Shown piece after piece: positions 1 to 10,000 of a stretch of 23,311 nucleotides of DNA. Within the stretch, counting starts at the first letter, position 1; the number at the start of each line of letters is the position of its first letter. Below the pieces are notes generated by a model. The model saw only the letters and a program-made list of their open reading frames with translations, made no database searches and had not been told where the DNA came from. The DNA comes from Neelides folsomi (Eukaryota; Arthropoda; Collembola; Neelipleona; Neelidae): positions 1 through 23,311 of the forward strand of contig JAQGBZ010000644.1 of the NCBI GenBank assembly GCA_034687125.1. Reading direction: 5' to 3'. The position numbers were made by a program, and so were the translations under genes.

Positions 1-257
1 TTGCATGGTGGTTAATTTACTTTTTTTATGGTGGTTAATGGAATTGTTTAGGTGGTTAGTTAAATGGTATCCATTTATAAGTGATTAGAATTCCCTGTTC
101 AATAGTCTTTAGAAGTTTGTAGGCACTATATGAAAAGAAATATTTTGAAAAAATAAAATATTTTGATAATTTTGGTAAAATGGTTTTTAAAGTTAAAATA
201 TAAAAAATTAATTTTAATTATTATTTTGGCAAACACAGGCTTAATAAGTTCAAATAA
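1..257. other. AT-rich non-coding start of window
   Basis: No coding signal is seen on either strand. The only structure is a short direct repeat at the very start: ATGGTGGTTAAT at 5-16 and again at 28-39, with a weaker third copy near 50-60, giving a period of about 23 bp. The rest is simple A/T-rich sequence. It could be intron or intergenic DNA belonging to whatever lies to the left. Confidence 0.5.
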
Positions 258-540
258 TATCAAACTAGAGAATCATTCACATTGCCCCAAAACTTTTTTC
301 TAGTCGATAGAACTGCGTTAGTGCATAGCTATGAAATTTCAATGGAAAAATCCTATCCTGACCAATTTTACATGGTGAAGGAGCGGGAGTTTAAAACCCA
401 GGTTTACAACGAGGAAGATTATATGGAATATATTGTACATAAATTTAATTCCAATTCAGGGTTTACTGAACAGTTTAAATATTACTTTGCCGCGTTGTTC
501 CAATCTGGACTATGGCAACTGTGGGAAGAAGGATTTGAAA
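258..540 (+). pseudogene. Fragment resembling ionotropic-receptor (IR) ligand-binding S2 end
   Basis: An open frame runs from just after a stop at 255-257. It reads through Y-P-D-Q-F-Y-M-V-K-E and then K-F-N-S-N-S-G-F-T-E-Q-F-K-Y-Y-F, followed by L-F-Q-S-G-L-W-Q-L-W-E-E. This layout, with an N-S-x-x-T-E-x-F segment and then L-x-x-S-G-L-x-x-x-W, is typical of the last part of the S2 ligand-binding lobe of arthropod ionotropic (variant glutamate) receptors, just before the last membrane helix. No such helix follows: the frame runs into an inverted repeat and stops at 618-620. No convincing upstream exon or downstream donor is visible. I read it as a lone exon or a receptor gene relic. The family call comes from a remembered motif pattern and is tentative. 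Confidence 0.35.
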
Positions 541-543
541 CAT

Positions 544-627
544 CCAGTGCTTTTGCAGTGGCGTTTGCCTTTTGCCTAATAGGCATAAAAAGGCAAGGCC
601 ATTGGGTATTGCCTTTTTGAGCACTGG
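544..627. repeat. Imperfect inverted repeat of about 84 bp
   Basis: CCAGTGC at 544-550 is matched by GCACTGG at 621-627. Inside lies a second, tighter hairpin: TTGCCTTTTGCCTA at 565-578 against the complement at 580-596, differing only by a 3-nt insertion. The structure sits exactly where the receptor-like frame loses meaning. It could be a small foldback element or a locally made palindrome. No clear target-site duplication was found. Confidence 0.6.
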
Positions 628-663
628 TGTTAAGAAGGAATTTAATCTTGTTTCCTTCCTCAA

Positions 664-2411
664 TTATAGAATATTTTACAATACATTCATACAGAACTTC
701 TTAATAATCAATAGAAATAATTATAATAATATACAAATTGTGTAATTTTATGTCTTACAATATGTCTTTAAAATTAAAACTATCTTTTACATAATCATAA
801 CTCCTAATTTTAATTATAAATGTATGTATGTAAAAGTTTTAATGAATGACACATTTTATTATTCTTAACAAAAGAAAAAAATGCAATATGACTAGATTTA
901 CTTTCAACTTTCAAGAGTGGCTTTGCACAAAGTGAGAACAGGAGTGTGGAGAAGGGAGAAGAATAAGTTCTAATTAATAGCTAAATTGCTTTTCAAAAAC
1001 CTCCCACCCCACACCTTTCAAACGGAGAAATGGAATATTCCACATCTCAGACTCAACAAGGTTCCAATTAATGCTTAATGTAGAGAATTATTGTGAAAGG
1101 GTCTCCTGGAAGTGGTATAGCCGGCATACAGACCTACGAATTGCATTTCTCGGTTAAATTGGGAAAAAGCGAGGAGGAGTGAAAGGAAATTAATGAACCC
1201 AGAATACTTTTCATCCCTCCTGTCTCTCCATGTCGAGGCCTATTGTACTTGTAAATAATTTATGTAGACTATTTAATGCTGATATTTCTTCCTCTTCCTC
1301 ACACTCTCTCACTTCCCTCCCTTTGAAGACCACTTGTGAAAAATCTCATACCATTTGAACTATGTGGAAATTAAATAGAAAGGAAATGTGGGAGGAAATG
1401 GAAATCCAATTAAACAAAAATCAAAATTTTAAACAATTATTTTCCTGGTAAAGTTTTCAAGAAAAATTTTGCCATTTTCCATTCCTTGTAGTTCAATTGC
1501 GTTGTAATTTTATTATTTTATTTAATTTGAGAATTGACAAGTCCAAACTGTTTTCAAATATTATTAATTATTTTAATAAAAATTATTATATCAAATAAAA
1601 TATTTGACGCTCAACATTTCAAAAGGAAACCAAAAAAGAGAAAAATTGATAAAAATATTTTTGGCGAGGATAATTTTAACGATTTTAGCTATCTTTTATT
1701 CTCTTGTGGTTTTTCATATAATGCTAATAGAATGTTTTATGTAATATAATTTAAAAAAGCTGTAAATGTAACGAACAATAAAAAAATTAAATGATTGTGA
1801 TAATTAGCGATATAACGAACGAGTCTGATTAAACAGCAAATGTAAACTTTTAGAGAAACACTTATTTTAATTATTGGCATTTGAGGATTTGTTACCGTTT
1901 GGAAAACAGTGAGTTGAAAAGTGGTACAATGAACAAGATGTACATTTTTATATACACGCAACATCGGATAGCACACCATATATAGATTTATATAAAATTA
2001 ATATTTCACTCAGAATCCGACATTTTTTTAAAATTTATTCAAAAAGAATGATGGAAGGTAATGGTGTAAACATTTGGTATAATAATAATTACGTTTGTAA
2101 TAACGTAATATAAAATACTGCAACTAGAGGTTATTCTTACGATAAATACATGTAGATGACTTGAACGTTTGTCATACGAGTTCAAGTAACCCATGCCATA
2201 ATTCCGCATATGCTCACGCATGTTTCCTCTCCTATACCTTCACTATTATGAAATTCTCAAAATGTTTATGATTTCAATTTTTAATTCTTTAGAAAATGAT
2301 CTTTATTATCCGGTAAGATCATTTATAATGTATTAATGGTTTTCTGACGAATACCAAAAATATGAAACGCGTATCTGTAAAGGTTTTGATAATATTTTCT
2401 AATTTCCAAGT
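664..2411. other. Intergenic, no gene seen
   Basis: The stretch is AT-rich and dense in stops in all frames. A somewhat less AT-rich patch at about 905-1340 has purine- or pyrimidine-biased runs such as GAGAAGGGAGAAGAATAAG and a TTCCTCTTCCTCACACTCTC tract, but no open frame with splice signals. The short open frames in the stretch have low-complexity A/T-driven composition and match nothing I recognise. Confidence 0.5.
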
Positions 2412-2433
2412 GTTGTACATAAATATGTACAAC
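2412..2433. promoter_or_regulatory. 22-bp palindrome upstream of the tail-anchored gene
   Basis: GTTGTACATA at 2412-2421 is followed by two A residues and then by its exact reverse complement, TATGTACAAC, at 2424-2433. It lies about 165 bp upstream of the ATG at 2599. It could be a dimeric factor binding site or a chance AT-rich palindrome. The function is unknown. Confidence 0.4.
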
Positions 2434-2598
2434 TTGTTTATTGTACGGCTATCAGCGCCAATGGCAAATTGGAAAGAAGGGAAATTTGGTAAGGGAATGA
2501 GTTAAAATACATTTTTATAAATAACAATAAAAAGGGTCATTGTTTAAGTGCCGTTCATTTGACTCATCTTCGGCATTTCATTTCATTCTTCCATAGCC

Positions 2599-3786
2599 AT
2601 GCCTTCCCCTCGTTTGTGGGGTTGCAATGCTGTCCATGGAGATTCTGAGGACGAGTCGGAAGAAAATGGATATTCAAATGACGACTTGGAGGATTCAAAT
2701 AACTCCAATGAGGATTCGGAGGAAAATACCAATGGTGTGATAAGGTATGTTTTGACATACTAAACATTTATTATCAACACATCCTGACATGGCATCGTTT
2801 TAAGAGAAATCTATAGAAATCTCTCAAATGAGTCCGGCCCTCAATTTGAATACCATATATAGATATATCATCATTTTCATCATATACATAAGTAAATGCA
2901 TACCTACATACATAATATATTTATTTGTTACTATTAAACATACTAGCTTCATAAATTTTATATTATAATTATGAATAATGAATATGAATTCTTTCTTGGT
3001 CATTTTAATAAAATGAACACTCAATGTTCTAGAAAGTTTCACTATATTTTATCAGTTTATGGTCAAAGGTATCAGAACAATTTCAACACTCGTACATATT
3101 TTCTCATCCAAGAGTCCATAAAAGCTTAGGTTTCACCATTTTATTGAAAGTAATTCCAGTAATTGTTATCCACTTTTGCTAATTAAATTAAAAGCCAATA
3201 TAAAAATGGCCAAAAGGAATAAAAAAAAGTTCATCGGCAAATTAATCAAAGTCCATCAACGGCCCATTCATCAACGGTTCATAATCGGTATTTCCATTTT
3301 AATCATAATATTATAGTTAATTTGTCTAACATGTACTTAAATTCATGAATGTTATTTTTTCAAGTATTATTAAAGTTCTTTAAATATCTATTGTGTCACT
3401 CATTTCATTACAATTTTTAGAGCTCCACCTAATCTCGAAACCGAAATTTGGACTCTACATGAATATTTGAAAAATATTATTTCGAGAGAGGCGAGAGAGG
3501 CAAGGAAGGATATTGAACGAGGATGCGACGAGTCGGATGTCGAATACATGAAAAGACTGAAAGCTATCGAACAAAAATATAAGGTACCAGATAAAATAAG
3601 TGTATAATTAAAAATCAAAAAATATAAAGATAAAACTAACTATGTATTGTTTTAAAGAACGATCTCAAAAAAAAGCAATGCCAGACAACTCAAGATGAAG
3701 CAGCCACATACACCGGAATGTTCATCTTTATTCTGATTTGCCTTGGAGTTGGGATTGGAGCATTTCTTATGCGTCGTTACATTTGA
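2599..3786 (+). CDS. Small tail-anchored membrane protein, unrecognised (3 exons, 145 aa)
   Basis: Exons are 2599-2744, 3421-3583 and 3658-3786, joined in agreeing phases (2 and 0) with GT-AG introns. The protein has three parts. Residues 10-50 are acidic and rich in Ser and Asn (repeated E-D-S-E-E and E-D-S-N-N type runs). Residues 50-110 are charged and probably helical (E-I-W-T-L-H-E-Y-L, then R-E-A-R-E-A-R-K-D-I-E-R-G). A single hydrophobic segment follows at about 122-141, G-rich near its end (G-V-G-I-G-A-F-L), and the chain closes with M-R-R-Y-I. This is the layout of a C-terminally anchored protein with its bulk in the cytosol; the basic tail would suit mitochondrial outer membrane or ER. 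No signal peptide is present. The start ATG has an acceptor-like AG just before it (CCATAG), so a 5' non-coding exon is possible. I do not recognise the family. Confidence 0.75.
2745..3420 (+). other. Intron 1 of the tail-anchored gene
   Basis: The donor is AG|GTATGT and the acceptor is AATTTTTAG. The interior is AT-rich with a run of TACATA-like repeats near 2890-2925. No further exon is seen. Confidence 0.7.
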
Positions 3787-3941
3787 AGTTGCCGACAGGA
3801 CATTGTACTTCATCCTTTAATTGTTAAGCAAATGTCAAAATTTTAAAGAAAGATGAGAATGTTTCAAATAATGGCCTTAGATCTTGTATATGAGTAAATA
3901 ATTACAATTACCAATTATATTAATTAGATTTCCGATAAGAA

Positions 3942-3947
3942 AATAAA
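3942..3947 (+). terminator. Poly(A) signal AATAAA for the tail-anchored gene
   Basis: A canonical hexamer lies 156 nt after the stop codon at 3784-3786. It is the first AATAAA downstream of the gene. Confidence 0.55.
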
Positions 3948-3987
3948 GCAATGTAAATGAATGGTCATGCTTATTCTTATTTTAACA

Positions 3988-3993
3988 TTTATT
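3988..3993 (-). terminator. Poly(A) signal AATAAA for the glutaminyl-tRNA synthetase gene
   Basis: TTTATT on the + strand reads AATAAA on the - strand, 175 nt beyond the synthetase stop codon. It lies about 40 bp from the poly(A) signal of the converging gene. Confidence 0.5.
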
Positions 3994-4167
3994 ATAAATA
4001 TAAATTTATCAATAAAGAAATTTACAGATCAGTTTCCTTAATATGCAAGTTCCATTCAAAATTATAATTAAACAGACACACTTGATAAATTTAGCTAACA
4101 CAATCACCGAATAGTTTGATATAAAAAACAATATAATTTAAATTAGTAGCGTAGTAGCAAAGTGAAT

Positions 4168-6656
4168 TTAATTTTTTCCACTATCTTCCTTCAACGATAC
4201 AGTTTGATTGAAAACAATCTAAAAATAAAAAATATATAATTATTTAGAAATCAATATACTCTAGCATGGGAAAAATAAAATTAAATAAAGTTGAAATATT
4301 CATTAAGAATAAAATATAAAGAATGTTGGTCAAACCTCATTTTCGTCCGAAGAAGGATCAATGGTGAAATAGCCATTCCTTTCAAATTGGAAACACGTGT
4401 ATGACCTGTGGCCAAGCAGGTGACGATCGCCAAATGAAGTTTTCACCTTATGGCTATCTTTCACAACATCAGACAAGTAGCCCATGGGAACTTCCGCCTT
4501 ATCTTCAGGGTTCTTGTGCTTGAAACTGAAAGAAACATTATATAATATTCCCATGATTTAAATGTGTATATCTAGCATGAAGATCCCTTACAGTCGCTCA
4601 TAGAAGTTGACTTTGAGTTTTAGTGGGTCGGAAACCCAATGGATAAATCCTTTCGGTTTGTTCTCCTTCACAATTTCTTGAGCTGTGGCTTTAAGCTCCA
4701 TTAGTTCCCCAATCTTGTTACAAATCACCTCAGTGCAACGGATGACAACTCCTGCATGACGTAGTCCGACTGGCTGTTCAAATGAAAGCCGTTTGTACCC
4801 TTTATCAGCAATCTGAAAAGTAGAAATTAATTAATAAATACTCTTCGGTTTCTTCAGATTAGGATTTATATATTTTACCTTGCGGAAGTCATCACGCTCG
4901 ATGTAGATCACATTGGAGAAGGTAATGTCATGGGTCGTTGAGTTTGGATCAACAGGGAAGTTTGGAACAGTGAGAGTTCGGAATTTCTCAGGATCCAAAC
5001 CCTCAATTGTGATTTTCAGCGGATCAATTACGACCATTGTGCGAGGCGCCTCAAGATTGAGAACTTCTCTAGCACATGCTTCGAGCATTGCAGGTTCGGC
5101 TGAAGCTTGAGCACCGGTAATTCCCATTCTATGCACAAACTCGTTTACGGCCTTGCTCGGAATCCCTCGACGTTGCAATGCTGGCAAAGTGAAGAGTCTT
5201 GGATCGTCCCAATCTACAAATAATATTAGTTATTAAACTCGTTAAGTTGAATCAACAATTGATAAATGTATTCAAACCATCAATGATTTTTTCTTCGATG
5301 AGCTTGGCAATTTTCCTTTTTGAGAGAACCGTGTAGTTGATGTTGAGCCGACCATATTCCCATTGGACAGGAATGTACGTTTCAACCGATTCGCAAAGCC
5401 AGTAATAGGACGATCGCCGATTTTGAAACTCTTTCGTACAGAGAGAATGAGTAATGTTTTCAATGGAGTCGCAGAGACAATGAGTGAAATCATAGGTTGG
5501 ATAAATGCACCACTCATTTTCGGTCCGAGCATGATGACAGTATTTGATCCTATTAAATTAAAATAAAATTAATATCGTTAGTTGTATAAAAAGAAGAAGA
5601 AATCAAGAACAGAATATAATTTTTAAAAAGGGGGAAATGGTTTACCTGTAAGCCACGGGATCTTGTTTCCCTTCTTCAAGGGTTATTTTCATCCTCAGAG
5701 TTGCTTCTCCTTCGTCGAATTTCCCAATTTTCATGTCCTGCAAGAACGATGGGTTTTAAACTTATTTGATAAAAATTATATTGAGAAGAATTCCAAATAT
5801 TTTAGTTTACTTCAAAGAGGATGAGGTTCTCCTCAATTGGTCGATCTCTCCAAGGTGAAGCTGGAGGATTGAATCCCCTCAAATCATCAACAGATTGATG
5901 GCAAACATACGCTTGTCCTTTTTTGATCAGAACCACAGCCCAGTTGTACAATTCGTGAAAATAGTCAGACGAATGTGTCACAGCATATGGTTCGTAACCT
6001 AATTGAAAACATAAAATTATACATGTTATTAATACTTGATTGCAAATTGCTATTATTTCATGCTGCGATAATTAAACTTCAATAGCTTTATTTAATTAGA
6101 TTTCTTTAGTTGTTTCAAAGTTGATATTTCTCCTTAAAGAGAAAAGGAGAAAAAAAGAGAACTTGATTTTTATTTAGCGGTTTGTAAAAATTGAGCTGTG
6201 TCATTGAAAAGACTCAGCACGGAGTGCTAACCGCAATTACTTCCATTAATTAAACAATAAATTATATTTATAAACCTTACCTAGCCATTTAACCATCTTG
6301 AGGATGCTTTGAAAGAATCTTTCCTCTTCCTTTTCCGGATTGGTATCGTCGTATCGAAGGAAGCAAATCCCACCATTCTCTTTAGCAAATCCAAAATTAA
6401 TATTGATTGCTTTCGCATGGCCAATATGAAGGATCCCATTGGGCTCAGGCGGAAATCGCGTTCGGACCTACCAAATAACAACCATAAAATTGGGAAATCT
6501 CAATTTAATTGAGTTTAAATAGGATGATTATATACATACCTGCCCCTTCGTTTCCTCAACGTGCTTTTTGAGCAATTCGAGAGCAATTTCGGATTGGGGA
6601 TAACCCTCAGCCGTGTAATTCTCACCAGGCTTGTGCAAATTCAATTTCTTCATCAT
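4168..6656 (-). CDS. QARS: Glutaminyl-tRNA synthetase, catalytic core and anticodon-binding domain (9 exons, 550 aa)
   Basis: The enzyme charges tRNA-Gln with glutamine in the cytosol. Exons on the - strand are 6656-6540, 6467-6281, 5998-5811, 5737-5646, 5549-5278, 5213-4879, 4812-4592, 4525-4336 and 4218-4168; every junction is GT-AG and in phase. The class I signature [15 protein letters not shown] is at residues 44-58. The second class I motif is L-S-K-R-K at about 270-274, with V in place of M before it, as in animal GlnRS. Family-typical blocks follow in order: [36 protein letters not shown], and a tail [11 protein letters not shown]. The length matches bacterial GlnRS (about 550), not animal GlnRS (about 775). 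The ATG at 6656 starts just before [11 protein letters not shown]; the open frame continues upstream without another ATG to a stop near 6790. The true 5' end is therefore uncertain. Confidence 0.93.
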
Positions 6657-7090
6657 CTTGAACTCGGAGGTTTTGAAACCTTCAATCGGAATTATAAGTC
6701 GAGACTCAAGTGTCACATATGGTATCAAAGAAAATGAAATTGGCAAAGATTTTGCAAATGTGCAAAAATTGTAATCTGACGAGGACTACCGGCCTAATCC
6801 GCGGGGAATTTGGGCATTATATAGCATAGTGTAATCACTTCCGAAATTGTGAAACGAATAGAGGAAACGAGAACTATTGGGGGAATCGTGCGACAATAAT
6901 GTTTTCTTATTGGCTCAATCTCCAATTCCCGATTTCCACCCCAGATGTCTCTCTAATGACCAAGCCTCAATTCCCGATTTTTCCCATTTGCACTTTCATT
7001 CAGGTCTGAATCCGAGAATCTTTCTCGCTCTCTTTCCTCTCTAATTAAATTTGATTAATTTAACTATCCAATTCCTCGACTCTTCAAATC
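6657..7090. promoter_or_regulatory. Divergent promoter interval between the GlnRS and Rad21-like genes
   Basis: The two start codons (6656 on -, 7091 on +) are separated by 434 bp. The interval holds a - strand TATA-like TATATAA at 6817-6823 and inverted CCAAT (ATTGG) near 6876 and 6909. A 13-bp direct repeat, CAATTCCCGATTT, occurs at 6923-6935 and 6968-6980 with a 45-bp period. A pyrimidine-rich run near 7021-7042 precedes the + strand start. These features suit a bidirectional promoter, but transcription starts are not known. Confidence 0.55.
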
Positions 7091-10000
7091 ATGGACTTTG
7101 AAGAGTATGGTAAGATCTCATCCAAACCTCGATCAATTACTTCGCGTTGCCTCATTTATTATAAACTAATAATATAATATCAAATCAGCGGCTGTCCGAC
7201 TAGATGAGATTTTAAAACAAACCCAATTTTAACCCTTTCAAATACTATTGTTCAAAATTTAAGTATTGTATTGGGGTTAAATGTAATAACTCTGTGTTTA
7301 AAGTTGTAATCATATTGCATTCAATAAAAGAAAATTGAATCTTGGAGTCAAAAGAATAGAATGAAATATAATGTCCATCTTTTCAATTATTTCTCTCCAA
7401 TATTTGAGACAAAATTTTATCATTACGATTGAGGATTTTTTATTTGGATTTAATGTATAAAGGATTTTTGAACATTTCTTCAAATATACCCTGTTTAAAC
7501 ACATTTAACATTTAATTAATAACATTTATATGTACATTTCTTTTTTGTTATAAATATTTGTTTCTAAAATTGGAGTTAAATTTCCCTTAAATAAATATTT
7601 ATGTGGTATTGAAGCCTTTTCAGACGAGTTTTGACCTTAGTCATTTTTATAAAGTTTCAGGATAACTCACCTTCCGAAAATCACTTAAACTTATTAGCCT
7701 TTCATTTAAGATATTGAGTTAGTAAACGACGCGAGAAAAATAAAGGTATTATTGACTCATTCAAATCTTTTTTTTAATTCTCGCTAATTTCTTTTGCGGT
7801 GGTGATTGTAATAAAATTCTCTTTAATTACTTCTTTTTTTGGCAAATATCATTTGTACGAGCTTATTATTAAATAGTGTCGGCTTTTTTCTTCAAGTAAA
7901 ACAACGTAACATGTTTTCAAATCGGTGACGTGTTATTTATTCTTGAACACTTCAACTAATACTTTTCGAATATATGCAACCCCAGTAAAATAATGAATTA
8001 AGCAATAGTTTTAACCTTACTATTTGGTTGAAATTACAGTAGACTAATATTTATTTTGTTTCTTTTGAAACTATATGGATTGTTTTAAATTTGATCCTCG
8101 TTTTAGAATTGAACATCATGGAGAGTGAGATTGGGAAGTTGGAGGTCGACGACGACGTGGAACTTCAAACTTTCATTGATGAGAATGGGGAGGAGATCAA
8201 GTATGCTTACATCGTTCAGCTAGAAGGAGACGAATCGACTCTTGAAATCCCCAACGAAGGCCAAATCTCTCTTGATGTGGATGTGGACAATAAAGAGGTC
8301 AAATCAGAGGAAGAAACCATCAGTTTGACCTATTACCCTTCTGCTCCAAATCAGAACATTTGCCTGGATGATGAGCAAGCATCGGCCGTTGCTAACTTGC
8401 TGGAGTTCCATAACCAACAAACAAAGTTTCAACAAGTGGAAGTCAAAGATGATATTCCTAATGTTGGACAGGTAAAATGATAATGATTTATTTGGAAATG
8501 AAATAATGTTCAAAATGAATTGATTTACAGCCTTCAAGTTCCAGATTGATTGCTCCAAAAAATCCAGTTCCCCTTGTCCCGATGAATACGATTGGTAAAT
8601 TGTCAAAACTGATTTTATAAACCACTTTCATCCATGCTGAAATTAAACTTTAATTAATTGGGATTAATTGAATTTGTTTGGGCAGTTGCGAAAGTGATGC
8701 CTCAAGTTGGACAGATCCTAGCACCTGCTTTAAAAACCTACTCAACGAAGCCGATCGTCTCGCCTTCGAAGGTGTCTAAACCTGTTCAGCCCATTCAGCC
8801 CACCAATATTCCCCAATGTAATGAATACCTTTTTAGTCAAAATTAATTAAATAGAATGGCTTTTAATGTTTATTTCCCCCACAGCTCAAGTTTTGAAAGT
8901 GAGGAAGAAGAGACGACTTCTCATTGACACTGTGAAAGTGATTCCAAATGCCGAATTCAAGGAACAACTTGCCAACACCACCGACATTGTGGGAAAACTA
9001 GATATCGCTCCCACAACCAAAAAAGCCATGCATTTCCTCACTTACGGAGGCGTAGGAAAATTCTTTGCTTATCCTGGTAAATTCATAACCTTTAACACCA
9101 AATTATTTTCAATACACACAACTTGGAAAATTATTCATACATTATTCTCCATTGATTATGAATACAAGGTATTATATAAAGTGGGATTATATGTCTGATT
9201 AAATGTTCAGGTCGGAAAATTTTGAGTGTGCCATTAGCCAAGCTATTCTTTAGTCACTTGACAATGACAACAGAAGTTCGGAATACGTATACAAATACCA
9301 AATTGGAAGATTTGGATCCAGACCTCAGTAAGTAAAATTCTTAATCTCAATTATCTAAACAGGATGAATCGAAAATAATTTTGATTATAATCTGTTATAT
9401 TTTTTTAGAAACTCCAGAAAGCGTTATGGCCATTGATGTTGTCAAACAAGATTCTCAAGCCAACATGTATAATAGGATCTACAACGACTCGATAGCTCGC
9501 CGAACGGCCAACTCATTTGACCAATTTATTAAAGGGATGAGCGTCAATAAACCGCGATCAGCGAAGGGAAAGGTAATTAAATTCTCAATTAAACTTGGAA
9601 TTTAATAAAAGCGTTATTATTCATTGGAGTAATAGAAATGAAGAAATGGTTGGATAAAAGTAAAAATAATAAATTTAGAAAACTGCGAAATACAAGGATT
9701 ATCGAAGAAGGGGCGAGACTGTTGTGAAGACTGATAAAAAACCAAGTCCTGTCGAAACGACTAAAATTGAACCCAAGTCGCCGCTCAAAGACCCCTCTAT
9801 GACCCAAGAGACACTGTCCAGGATAGTCAAACGAGAAACAGAAACGTTGATGGAATATGAAACTGCCAACGGTGAGGCTCAATCCTATACGATGGCCGAT
9901 GCGAATGGAAGGATGATTGATCTGGACGGCTCTGGTTCCATGTACCTTTATCAAGGACAGTTACCCGACCAAGAACCTGGACAGGTTACTATTTTCCTTA

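Noticed and set aside
2890..2930. TACATA-like short repeats
   Set aside because: Ordinary AT-rich simple sequence in an intron, with too few regular copies to call an array.
5272..5532. Separate - strand frame starting M-L-G-P-K-M-S-G
   Set aside because: It is the wrong frame of GlnRS exon 5; the shifted frame gives the conserved [11 protein letters not shown] and L-S-K-R-K blocks.
7310..7504. - strand frame that might be the missing GlnRS N-terminal exon
   Set aside because: Its residues do not resemble the GlnRS N-terminal domain, and it lies within intron 1 of the divergent gene.
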